Source: Chara braunii (taxonomy: Eukaryota > Streptophyta > Charophyceae > Charales > Characeae). From it: DNA of 25,039 bases. The stretch is taken from NCBI GenBank assembly GCA_003427395.1, contig BFEA01000121.1:1503071-1528109 (forward strand), written 5' to 3'. The notes under the pieces were generated by a model. It worked only from the letters and a program-made list of their open reading frames with translations. It made no database searches and was not told the origin of the DNA. This document shows, in pieces, positions 1-9,294 of the stretch (position 1 is the first letter of the stretch; every line of letters begins with the position of its first letter). The position numbers and the translations under genes were made by a program.

Positions 1-509
1 CCCTTTTCCACCGGGCCCATGGTGCACACATTCCCTCATGGTACTTGCTGACTGTGCAAAGTGAGACTGGGACTGGGTACCGCTGACTAAGCGAAGTTGG
101 ACTCACCACTTGCCCACTTGCCTCTGGTCTGCTGTGAATAACGTCAGAAGAAACTTGAAAGGCCACTTCCGGACCTTCCGGAAGTCTGTGGACTTGGCCT
201 TTCAGGACTGTAGCAGCTACGACCTTGACCTTTCAAAATTGCTACAGCTACGGCCTCTGCCCAACTATGACCCCTACTCGACAGATCTACAAAACGAATC
301 CCTACAGCTACACAGACCTATGACAGACTACAGTCAACTACCAAAACACAGGTCACGGGTTCAAACACACAGGGGTCGACTTGATATTGTACACGGGTAA
401 GGTAAGGTCTGGGGATTGAACTCTAGGACCCGCATCTGTGACTGCAAAGAGGTGAAAACCGTTTCAACCTCACTGGACCCGGTAATCATCCCTCAGGACT
501 TTGCGAATA
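1..509. other. Unassigned left flank of element E1
   Basis: I recognise no gene here. A 96-codon open frame on the + strand (110-400) has no domain I can name and is rich in Leu, Arg and Ser. The words ctacagctac or cagctac recur at about 213, 241 and 301, which suggests old repetitive DNA. Clear similarity to the 3' LTR of E1 starts only near 510, so this part is taken as the target-side flank. A weak resemblance of 481-509 to 8137-8176 leaves open that the LTR starts a little earlier. Confidence 0.4.
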
Positions 510-1164
510 TGCAACTGTATGAATCAAGGTCGTCGACCACGGGTCAATCTGCGCTGCCATATCCACGAGACCAGAGGCCGGTCAAGCCGAGTCAACTCTA
601 TATCTTGACCCAGCCCGTGCTGACTGACATTCAATCTTGCACTTGCTGCTCGACGCTGGCTGAATGCTGGCTTGTCGCTGGCTCCGCGCTGGATTGACTT
701 GGACAACGAGGAGAGACTGCACAACATTTATTTGATGTCAGTGACATCTCTATCTTGGGCGCTGTCTACATCATAGATTGGGGATTGGCGAGGAGGAGGA
801 GGATCAGGGCTGTGAGATTGGTTGATCGCAGGGAAGCTTACCTGTTTGATGACGTGTAGACATTGTGCGCCGCTGATCGTCTTCGTGAGGTATCTGCGCT
901 GACAAGCGCTTCATGAGATCAACTCTGTGTCAGATTGTGTCCGAGGAGACTGTTTGCTGATGTGGTGAGGGGAGATGCCCGAAGTCGCAGAGGGGAACTG
1001 AGGGAGCTCTATCTGCTATGCTGATGACGACTTTCTCTTACACCCTCTCAATCTCATCTCTCCCCCATCTTCTTCTTCTCTGGTGACAAGACATCAGGCT
1101 ACGTGATGTTGTATACGATTATTTGGAGACATTGAGAGCTTCTCTCCTGACTGGGTTCACTGCA
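510..1164 (+). repeat. E1 5' LTR
   Basis: Direct repeat of 8177-8958. Shared landmarks include the block around the cgaccatgggtcaatctg-like word, a CACGAGACCAGAGG box, gactggttgatcgcagggaag-like text, TCTGCGCTGACAAGCGCT, GGGGAGATGCCCGAAGTCGC and the pyrimidine-rich CTCATCTCTCCCCCATCTTC. It begins TGCAACTG and ends CACTGCA, three bases before the PBS. It lacks the 41-bp tandem copy and the insertion of about 35 bp seen in the 3' LTR. No convincing TATA box was found. The left edge could be off by some tens of bases. Confidence 0.85.
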
Positions 1165-1167
1165 ATT

Positions 1168-1180
1168 TGGTATCGGAGCG
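1168..1180 (+). other. E1 primer-binding site, initiator-Met-tRNA type
   Basis: TGGTATCGGAGCG lies three bases after the 5' LTR. Plant LTR elements primed by initiator Met tRNA use TGGTATCAGAGC; this site differs at one base (A to G) within the first 12. The same variant occurs at the E3 PBS (20570). Confidence 0.85.
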
Positions 1181-1519
1181 ATATCCTCTATCCATTGCCG
1201 ACTGCTGATGTGCGCGATATCCCATGGAGGTCTTGTAACCGCGCGCTCAATTGCACGCTCCGCGCACGTTGGTCTATCGCATTGTGAATCCGCGCGCGCA
1301 TGTGGTGATTGTGCGGCCGTACTCGCGCGTGTGCGTGCTTATCTGATGATGATGATGACAATGCGAAGATAACGTGGACCTGATCTTCGTTGGCAACGTG
1401 GGGCTGACGTGGCATTCACGCACGCGACTGTATTCGCGCGCCTATCTGATGATGAGAATGACATGATGATGTGGACCTGACCTTCATTGGTAATGTGGAG
1501 CTGATGGGGCAATCAGGAA

Positions 1520-1583
<64 letters not shown>

Positions 1584-2516
1584 CAGCTGCTTACCTGGCG
1601 TTGGGAAGTCACCGCTGACGTGGCATGATGATGTGGCACCTAAGACGAAGCAGCACATGGTAGGATCTGACGTGGCACTTACCTGCGTTGCAACCTACGT
1701 GTTGGCATGGTATCCCAACGAAGCAGCATTGCACCTGGTTGATGCGGGACCTTGAAGATTGGCATCCAAGCAGAGGGATTGGCAGCTTCTTGCTGCTTAC
1801 GTGGCAACAAGTATCTCCATTCATGGCGGCCTACCTGGCCATTGACGCTGATGTGGCACCTCTCTTGATGATGTGTAATCTTGGCCTGCTTGGAGACTGA
1901 CACGTGGCAGACTTGATCTGCGCTGGCATTCAGTGAAGGCTGGTGGGAATAGTCACTTGCACTCGTGTGGCTGATGGGCGGTACGACACTATATTATGTT
2001 GTAGTGCCACGCGTCAGAACCTGTGCCTGGTCATACAAACATCTGCGTGAGGACAACAAGAAGAGATCAGCTAACACATTGATTGGTTGTTGTGTGCTGA
2101 TCGGTTGTGATGCTTACTTGTCATCGGTGTCTTGGGGATAATGTGCAAACTCACCATTGTGATGTTGTCTTGACCACACTGGCCGTGGCTGAGGAATCTT
2201 TGCACAAGACTTAGAAATCATCATCAGAATAGTACTCAGCAGAAGTAAAAGAAAAGGAAATTAGATTTTGTTCCCATCACAACTTGTTCATTTATTCCTT
2301 TTTATTTTTCTTGCCGCGCAGATTATAACAGAAGTGTTGTTGTGGAATTTATAACTGCCGTTTAAAATTTATTATGTGGTAGTGACACAGTTGTGAATAT
2401 GGCATACCGTTGGAACTCTCTAAGTGCATCGATCCTTACCTAGTTTATTCCTCTTCTTTTCTCCCCAATCTCTATCACGTTCTTTGCCGATGAAGAAGTC
2501 GTCGAAATAAGAACCC
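1181..2516 (+). other. E1 untranslated leader with ACGT motifs and GA tract
   Basis: About 1.3 kb between PBS and gag. It holds a diverged tandem duplication (about 1320-1414 and 1431-1514, both with gtggacctga and a tatctgatgatga block), a long (AG)n tract, and many ACGT-core words. Exact TGACGTGGCA occurs at 1405, 1616 and 1668, with near copies such as gatgtggcacc near 1628 and 1848 and ttacgtggcaac near 1798. From 2230 to 2470 it becomes AT-rich. The short open frames here, including a run of Arg-Glu read from the GA tract, are not believable genes. Confidence 0.7.
1523..1582 (+). repeat. (AG)n microsatellite
   Basis: About 30 uninterrupted AG dinucleotides in the E1 leader. Such tracts mutate by slippage, and in plants they can bind GAGA/BPC-type factors; a role here is only a possibility. 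Confidence 0.97.
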
Positions 2517-4118
2517 ATGGCCAAGTTGAAGGACGACGGCAGCAGATGTCGGGTGGCTTCACAAGTTGCTCACTGAACTGCACGATGCTGGGTTAGACAC
2601 TGAATGGCATGTTTGCAACCAGTTCGATCTGTGTGCTGCAAAGGACGAACTTACAAGGGCTGAAACTGCCGTTCAGATGCTGGAAACCAGCGGTAGAGTG
2701 CAGCAGATAATTGATTGGGGACGAATGTCCCTCTATCAATTTAGGTTTGAGCAATTGGCGAAGATAGCCGTTAATGTGGCCAAAGAAGAAGAGAAAGGAG
2801 AAGGAAGTGAGAAGTGACAGAGGAAATTATGGAAGACACAATCAGACAATTGCAAGCTGCGTTAGACACATAAATGAAAAAAAAAGAAGACTATTAGAGG
2901 CAAAAAAAGGAAAAGGAACAACAGGAAAAAAAGGTAGAAGAAATTAAACATAAATTTCACATAGAGGGAACAATCGAAGATCGATAATGTCAACGCTGAG
3001 TTACAGACTGTGACCAGACTTGGGAACGACAAGAACAAGGTTGTGCATGAGGAGGACAGGGAGGAGAAAAAAGAAAAGAAGGTAGAGCCTCAGGATAAAT
3101 TAATGAAGGACCCCATGAAAACTCAAAAACAACTCAAACCCGCCAAGAAGGAGACCCTTGAAAAGGAAGAAGACGAACGGCCAAAAAGGAAAGAAAACAT
3201 TAAGATGAAATTGCATTTCACATGCAACGGTAAGAGAGGGGATTATTTGTTACTTTGGATTGTCGGAAATCCACACCTATTGTGGTACCACTCCTGTCGA
3301 ACAAGAGATTCAAGTTGCCTTCTCCACTTCATGTTTGGGAGAAGTTGTGAAGGAGTGGGTATTGTCTTAGGCCAATGTTGCTCGCTTCGAAGACATCGGT
3401 GATTGGGCGAAAACCATGACCCTACGAGAATTTTTCCAGAAAATTAAGGAGAGATTCCTCGACAAGACGATGATCGACAAGGCCTTTGATGAACTCACCA
3501 GGATTAGTCAGAAGCGTTGGACCATTGTCGATGCCTTGCCGTGTGATGTTGATCGTCTCTTGCAGGTACCTAGACTGAACTTGCAGGACAACCAGGTCCT
3601 TTATATCTATTTGTGTGCATTGTCTGAGCCCATGCGCGGACAACTCGTGGCAGAGTCCAAGTCTGGAAAGAATAACTATCGGCAGTTCCGCGATCTTTGC
3701 TCTCTAGAGAGAGAAGATAACCGCGCAGGTCAAGGGGACCTATGCTAATGTAGTGAGAGGTGAACCATCGGGTGCATACAAAAATGAAAAGAGAATCTTG
3801 TGGCGGCAGAAGTGTCAGGACCACACTCATGTCGTCCTCGACGACGAGAGTGTTGAAAGATTGCCCCTCGAAGAGGCCGGGGGCGAAGCAAGTAGTGGCG
3901 GTGAGTCTGGAAAGGGTCACCTCCATGGTGGCCAGCGAGGGTGGCACTAACCAAGGTGGATATCGAAAGAGGAGGCCACACTACTTTCCGGAGCATCCCG
4001 ACATTACATTTGGCCAGCCCTGGGATAAATCGGCCTCACCCAGAAGGAATGGCAATAGCGAATGGATAGCAGGTAGTGTCTGAACTGCGACACTTGAGGA
4101 CACATAATTGCATGGTGT
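2517..4118 (+). pseudogene. gag: E1 gag, frameshifted, with a stop inside its zinc knuckle
   Basis: Capsid and nucleocapsid region in pieces. The likely start is ATG 2517 (context cccATGGcc). The frame shifts near 2540 and continues over 2566-2817, then passes through a Lys/Glu-rich, probably coiled-coil stretch (2820-3200) with several stops. Another shift near 3240 leads to a capsid-like part in the frame of 3416-3748, with a TAG at 3368-3370. That part contains WAKTMTLREFFQKIKERF-type and QLVAESKSGK-type text typical of retrotransposon gag. A final frame runs from about 3740 to a CX2CX4HX4C zinc knuckle at 4077-4118, where TGA at 4095 replaces a residue between the second Cys and the His. 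The knuckle identifies the nucleocapsid end. No functional Gag can come from this copy. Confidence 0.8.
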
Positions 4119-4818
4119 CCGTCATACAGAACCCAAAAGGGAGCAACCAATAGGAGTAGCATCTGCTCCTACTGAGCCGGAGGGTTTAGACAAAGGTAAG
4201 GCCCCTACAACCCCTTTCAACCCCCAGACTCGCAAGGCAGAGGATGGATCTTCTTCGGTCCATCACCTAGAACACCTTGAAAAAGTCTTGTGTTCTGTTG
4301 CGTTGGGTGATTCCCTTGATGAACTTGGTTGTGAATTCATAGTGTTAAGAAGTTCATGGACTAAGAAAGCTAAGTCTAAGGGTGAACTGATGATCGTAGA
4401 AGTAGAGATTGCGCACACCCGCGTAGGTGCATTGTTAAATCCAGGTTCAACGCGGTCCTATACCTCAGAAAAGACAATTCATAAGCTGCATCTGGGAATG
4501 AAAGTGCAGGACCTTCTGAGACCTATCACGTCTATGCTTGCAGACAAAAGCACGAGCACGGTCTCTCATTTTGTTAACCGTGTGAAGCGTTATTTCAGAA
4601 CTAAGGAAGGAGAAAAAACACTGCATGAAGTCATTTTGCTCTTAAACAAAAAATTGTCTTTCGACATGATTCTGGGAATGGATTGGCATGCAAAAACCGG
4701 CCCAAAAGTCAAGTACAAAGACAAGATTGTCAAACTAAGGGATAAAAAATCCATGTTAGAGTCAATCAAACTATTTCACAAGTCTGGTTCTGAATCATCA
4801 TTGTCTTTCGTTGTATGA
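4119..4818 (+). pseudogene. E1 aspartic protease region, catalytic Asp lost
   Basis: A 236-codon open stretch (4108-4818) carries the retropepsin fold of Ty3/gypsy elements: ALLNPGSTRSYTS where the family has (L/I)(L/V)D(S/T)GAT, and later FDMILGMDW, the conserved ILGMDWL-type motif. The catalytic Asp is Asn (codon AAT 4438-4440) and the next residue is Pro, so it should be inactive even though the frame is open. The first third, Pro- and Thr-rich, is linker after the gag zinc knuckle. The downstream RT is in another frame (from 4815). Confidence 0.82.
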
Positions 4819-5830
4819 GTCTACCTGCTTTCCGAAGTATGATCACGAAAAAGAAGTTGGCACAGGATGTGATGATGGTACTCATTAAACGAGTCGGTGA
4901 ATGTTTTTCGTCCCATCCTCCTTTTATCGACAAACTACTAAATGAATACAAGGACTTGCAGACAAAACCGATGAGAGTAACTGACCGTGCTATAAAGCAC
5001 ACTATCGAAATCATTCCCAGAAGTAAGATTCCCAAAGGACCGATCTACCGAATGTACATGAGGGAATTGGAAGAACTAAAGAAACAACCGTCGGAACTTA
5101 CTGAAAAATGATGGATTCGACCAAGTTCCGCTCCCTACAGTGTCCCTGTCTTATTCATACCTAAAAAGGAAGATGAACTTAGACTGTGTATTGACTATCG
5201 AGGTTTAAATTTCATTACTATTAGGTACAGGAAACCTTTCCCTCGTATTGACGATCTTCTCGGTTAACTGCAGGGTTGCAAGTACTTCAGTAAGACTGAT
5301 CTGAAGTCCGGATACCACCAGGTCGAGGTGGCACCCCAAGATCAACAGAAGACGACGTTCGAAACAAGGTATGGGCACTACGAGTTTGTTATCATGCCTT
5401 TTGGATTGACTAACCCCCCGCAACCTTTCAGAGGTCAATGAATGAACTGTTTAGGTTGGCTAGATCAATTCGTAGTGTTGTATCTCGACGACATCCCCTT
5501 CTATAGTAAGACGTTGGAAGACCATGAGAAACACTTATGAATGGTTCTAGGGAAATTAAAAGAAGGAAACTATAAATTAAATCCTAAGAAATCAGAATTT
5601 GCTAAGTCTTAGGTATTGTATCTTGGACACATAGTAAATGAGGAAGGACTAAGGCTAAGAGAAAATAAAATTACAGCAATCAGAGATTGACCCAGACCCA
5701 AGATTGTGACTGAACTGCGATCCTTCTTAGGACTTGCTAGCTATTATAGAAAGTTTGTGAGAGATGTTTCCCTTATAGTTGCACCCATGAAAAAATTGTT
5801 AAAAATTCTTGGCTATGGGATACAGATTGT
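4815..5830 (+). pseudogene. E1 reverse transcriptase with six in-frame stops
   Basis: RT of the Ty3/gypsy type. One frame carries [59 protein letters not shown] and the catalytic box YLDD (5481-5492), which is intact. The same frame contains stops at 5109, 5265, 5439, 5538, 5610 and 5688. After about 5810 reading shifts into another frame for RNase H. Because the frame is otherwise continuous, most damage here is point mutation. Relative to the family, four or five of the six stops differ by one C-to-T or G-to-A change. The product would make DNA from the element RNA if it were intact. Confidence 0.88.
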
Positions 5831-6300
5831 GAGTTTGCATTCAAGAAACTGAAGTACACGCTAACTCACTACCCTATTTTGAAGATGTTGACCTGTCACT
5901 CCCTTTCATTGTGAAAACTGATCCTGTTGAGTTTGCAATTGGGGTTGTGTTACATCAAGATGATGGAAAGGGGTATAAACATGTTGATTTTATGTTGAAA
6001 CACCTTCCATTTGACAACGTAGATAACTCAACCTAGGAAAGGGAATTGTATGCCATGGTTGAAGCGTTTAACACATGGAAACATCACTTGCTCGGAAGAC
6101 ATTTCACGGTCTACTTAGTCCACTCGACCCTGAAATGGATAAAGATGCAACCTTGACTTTCCGACAAGTTAGTAAGATGGTCTACATTCATTGACACGAT
6201 TGACTTTGAATTGAAAATCATGAAGGGTAGGTCTAACTTGGTTGTTGATCCTTTGTCCCAGCGTTCCGATTTCTTTGGTACATTGTTTCCTATCTTGACA
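5831..6300 (+). pseudogene. E1 RNase H domain, degraded
   Basis: Follows RT after a frame change near 5810-5830. Visible motifs are TDPVEFAIGVVLHQDD (family TDAS.FAIGAVL.Q; first Asp at 5920 kept), ERELYAMVEAF just after a TAG near 6034, LVHSTLKWI where the family has RTDH..LKW (Asp to Val at 6118-6120), and a final VDPLSQR. So at least one of the four metal-binding acidic residues is lost, and there are stops, for example before LSDKLVRW. It would have degraded the RNA strand during reverse transcription. Confidence 0.8.
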
Positions 6301-6499
6301 TCGGGACAGAGTTGAAGGATAAATTCCAACAAGGGTATGCTAGGGATCTTATATGGATTCCTATCATCCAAACTTTACAGGAAAATCATGAACTCTTGTT
6401 TGAGTATAGAATGAATGATGGCTTACTCTTCTTTACTGACAAAACCAAAGACAAAACCTGCATTCCTCATAGAGAAGATATTTAAAGTTTGGTTGTTGG

Positions 6500-7290
6500 G
6501 GAATGCTATGACACTAAAGGTCACTTCGGACACTAAAGGTCACTTCGGATTTAAGACGACGTTTGCTAATGTCTGAGAACTCTTCAAATGGAAAAAAACA
6601 AAAGAGGATGTGTTAACCTATGTGCAAACTTGTCTCGTTTCCCAAAGGAACAAGCCCTTTCATGAGAAACCCATGGGACTACTACGACCACTACCTATTC
6701 CAAGTGAGCCAGGTGAGTTTATAACGATTGACTTTATGCGTCTCACCAAAAGTCGGTATGAGAACAGTAAGGTGATGGTCATTGTCGACAAATTCTCTAA
6801 GTATGCTATGTTTGTTCCTTTCCCACCCGAAGCTAGAATGAAACTCGTCATTCAGAAGCTCCAAACGTGATAGGTTTCGGGGTATGGATTTTCGAAAACC
6901 ATCGTCTTTGATCGGGATGTACGGTTCACTGGCCAACAATGGCAAAAGTTGATGGATGCATTATGCACTCGATTGACCATGTCGTCAGGTAGACACCCTG
7001 AAACGAATGGCCAAACGGAGCAAATGAACCGACTGTGCCAACAACTTTTGCGAATGTATGTACGACCAAATCAGATTGATTGGAATGAGAACTTGCCAAA
7101 GATAGCGAGTGCGTACAACAATTGTGTTCACACAGGAACTGGCCGAACCCCTAACGCACTACATAAAGGCTGGAAACCGGGACGTACCATTGAATCTCTG
7201 ACTAGGGACCAAATCCAAAGGCCACCCCAGGAACGCGATAGTTTGCAATTTTGTACGAACAAGATATACAAAAAGTAAAGGAAGATATCC
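6500..7290 (+). pseudogene. E1 integrase: zinc finger and DDE core, interrupted
   Basis: The N-terminal H2C2 finger (about 6505-6650) has a 19-bp tandem duplication that shifts the frame, and its second Cys is Ser (TCLVSQ). The core (6610-7278) keeps the catalytic triad: Asp in TIDFM (6730), Asp in FDRDVRF (6910) and Glu in GQTEQMNR (7018), with the family spacing D-X35-E. Two adjacent stops (6868 TGA, 6871 TAG) split the core. After MYVRPNQIDWNENLPKIAS the frame shifts near 7250. Integrase joins the cDNA ends to host DNA. Confidence 0.87.
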
Positions 7291-7802
7291 ACAAAGCCCA
7301 TCTACTAATGATTGAACAGGCTAACAAGCATCGTCGACCATCACAGTTCCAAGAAGGAGACCTAGTCAGGATAAAGTCAAAAAAAAATTCCTTCGAAGAA
7401 AATGTGTCACAAAAATTGTTGCCTATCTATTCTGGACCCTAGGAAGTTCTTAAGGTGATTGGGGACACAAATGGACCTTCCTATAGAATTGATGTACCCC
7501 CTCACCACAAGACATATCCTGTCTTTCACGCTTCTAAACTGCTACAATATGTCGAAGGCCACAAGTTTCCTAACCGCCCCTCCATGATTCCTCCCTCTAT
7601 GAATGGAGGCTATGAAGTTGAACGAATCGTGGAACATGGATACTTCTCTACAGGTAGTAGAGGAATACCGCATAAGCAGTATAAGGTAAAGTTGAAATCA
7701 CAACCTATGACAAAAGCGAGATGGTTTTCCAAGAAAGAACTTCTACCTACTGCACCAGATATTGTCGCTGCATATGAGCATGCGTTAAGAGAAAGAGCCT
7801 AA
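7251..7802 (+). pseudogene. E1 integrase C-terminus and chromodomain-like tail
   Basis: One frame with a single TAG at 7440-7442. It holds ANKHRRPSQFQEGDLVRIK (the GPY/F-like C-terminal part of integrase), SYRIDVPPHHKTYPVFHASKL, and then a chromodomain-like segment: YEVERIVEHG, a short insert, KQYKVKLKSQP, ARWFSKKELL. Chromodomains in Ty3/gypsy chromoviruses guide insertion to marked chromatin. The usual aromatic cage is only partly visible, so binding ability is doubtful. The protein ends with LLPTAPDIVAAYEHALRERA; the TAP.IVA.YE..L core recurs at the end of E2. Confidence 0.82.
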
Positions 7803-8176
7803 AATAATAGTTTCTGCGATCGAACTCGAAATTGGGCCCGATGGCATGCAATAACTCAACGTAAAATATGCAGTAGTCTTGAGCCGCACGTCGACACTTG
7901 GGTCAAAGGGCCGTAACAGGGGCGAAAGGCCACGCCCAAGTCAAAGAAACTGCTTGATATGAGGCCTGCTGTTGTGGGTACCCGAAGCACGACCTGAACG
8001 GGCATCTCAGAGGCCCTGCGTGTGACAGTTGTTCGTGGAAAGTCAAAGATCAACAACAACTTGCAAATTCAGGCTCAGGAGTCAAAGTCCGCACAGTCCT
8101 TGCCCAGGCCACAGACCAGACACACACGTTTGGTTGTTTGCAGGTATCTTCCAAGGATTCAGTCCAAGTGGAAATC
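7803..8176 (+). other. E1 3' untranslated region
   Basis: 374 bases between the pol stop and the 3' LTR. No open frame worth naming. A polypurine tract, which should precede the 3' LTR, is not clear; short purine runs occur at about 7918-7930 and 8036-8049, none directly at the LTR edge. This may mean the LTR starts further left than assigned. Confidence 0.5.
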
Positions 8177-8958
8177 TGCAATTGTATGAATTCAGGCCGT
8201 CGACCATGGGTCAATCTGGGTTGTCGTATCCACGAGACCAGAGGCTGGTCAAGCCGAGTCAACACTATATGTTGCCCAGCCCCTGCTGACCGATATTCAG
8301 TCTTGCACTTGCTGCTCGATGCTGGTTGGACGCTAGCTCTACTCTGGCACTACACTGGCTCTGCGTTGGCTTGACCTGGACGACGACGCGAGACTGCACA
8401 ACGTTTATTTGACGTCGGCGCCATCTCTATCTTGGGCACTAGTTGGATCCGAGACTATGTTGATGTGGTGCTGGCCACACTGTCTGCTACCGAGACTATG
8501 CTGACGTGGCATTGGCCACACTGTCTATAGCATTGATTGGGGATTGCCGACGAGGTGGAGGATCAAGGTTGTGAGACTGGTTGATCGCAGGGAAGCAAAC
8601 GTGTTTGATGATGTGTCGACATTGCGCACAACTGATCGTCTTCACAAGGTATCTGCGCTGACAAGCGCTACATGAGATCGACTCTATGTCAGATTGTGTC
8701 AGAGGAGATTGTTTGCTGATGTGGCACGGGGAGATGCCCGAAGTCGCGGAGGGGAGCTGAGGGAGCTCTATCTACTACGCTGATGGTGACTTTCTCTTCC
8801 ACCCGCTCAATCTCATCTCTCCCCCATCTTCTTCTTCTATGGTGATAAGACATCGGGCTACTTGATGGTGTATACGATTATTTGGAGACCTTGAGACTGT
8901 GATGAGACATTCTATATTTTAACATTTACGAGCTTCTCTTTTGACAGGGTTCATTGCA
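8177..8958 (+). repeat. E1 3' LTR
   Basis: Direct repeat of 510-1164. It starts TGCAATTG and ends TTCATTGCA. It is longer than its partner because of a 41-bp tandem duplication (8451-8532) and an extra segment of about 35 bp near 8895-8929 with no match in the 5' LTR. The sequence after it leads into the cox2-containing piece. Confidence 0.85.
8451..8532 (+). repeat. 41-bp tandem duplication inside the E1 3' LTR
   Basis: Two copies, 8451-8491 and 8492-8532, both gagactatg…ga(t/c)gtgg…ggccacactgtct, differing at a few positions. The second copy contains TGACGTGGCA (8502). Neither copy is present in the 5' LTR, so the change is specific to this LTR or was lost from the other. Confidence 0.88.
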
Positions 8959-9060
8959 AAGTCTTATGGATTCAATAACGCCAGACTCATATGCCTTTAA
9001 TAGAAGAAAAAGGGAGTGGATTCCAGCTCTCAAGGGGCAGTCAGCATCTAATGTTTACCC

Positions 9061-9294
9061 ATCCAGAGAGAATTGTTCATGGAACCACTATAGAAATCAT
9101 TTGGACTATTTTTCCTAGTATTATCCTAATGTTCATTGCAATACCATCATTTTCTCTATTATATTCCATGGATGAGGTAGTAGATCCTGCAATTACTATC
9201 AAAGTGATTGGACATCAATGGTATAGAAATGAGTATTCATATTATAATACTTCTGATGAACAATCATGCTTCCAGAGGAATTCATAGAAGACCT
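9061..9294 (+). pseudogene. cox2: Fragment of mitochondrial cytochrome c oxidase subunit 2 (NUMT)
   Basis: Within an open frame (8991-9287) the translation matches plant-type mitochondrial COX2: [17 protein letters not shown], then the second membrane helix [33 protein letters not shown], and [12 protein letters not shown]. After DEQS the family block of about six residues is missing, and the sequence resumes in another frame as [10 protein letters not shown]. The HQWY segment is one residue short. The CuA-binding domain, most of the first half and any start are absent, so it cannot make an electron-transfer subunit. Base use is AT-rich, unlike the LTRs on both sides, as expected for organelle DNA. 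8959-9060 upstream is not recognisable COX2 and may be other mitochondrial DNA or a junction. It sits exactly between the E1 3' LTR and the E2 LTR. Confidence 0.87.

Larger units (their letters stand above)
510..8958 (+). mobile_element. E1: decayed Ty3/gypsy LTR retrotransposon with chromodomain-like tail
   Basis: A full-length but dead LTR retrotransposon. Two direct LTRs (510-1164 and 8177-8958) enclose a PBS, a leader, and gag, protease, RT, RNase H, integrase and a chromodomain-like tail in the Ty3/gypsy order. The LTRs open with TGCAA and close with TGCA. By eye they agree at roughly 85-90% apart from indels, so the insertion is old. Bases next to the proposed ends (505-509 gaata, 8959-8963 aagtc) do not form a target-site duplication, so the ends are slightly wrong, the flanks have decayed, or the element recombined. 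Coding frames carry many stops and frameshifts, so it could move only with proteins supplied in trans, if at all. Confidence 0.88.

Noticed and set aside
1471-1755. Open frame with a long Arg-Glu repeat
   Set aside because: The repeat is only the GA tract translated; no domain lies on either side.
5109-5111. Stop readthrough or recoding in E1 RT
   Set aside because: Six stops of different types plus frameshifts elsewhere are better explained by decay than by recoding.
505-8963. Target-site duplications for E1 and E2
   Set aside because: The 5-base flanks at the assigned edges do not match for either element; forcing other edges would be guesswork.
8991-9287. Functional cox2 gene transferred to the nucleus
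   Set aside because: The start, the first half, the CuA domain and any transit peptide are missing, and it has an internal deletion with a frame change.
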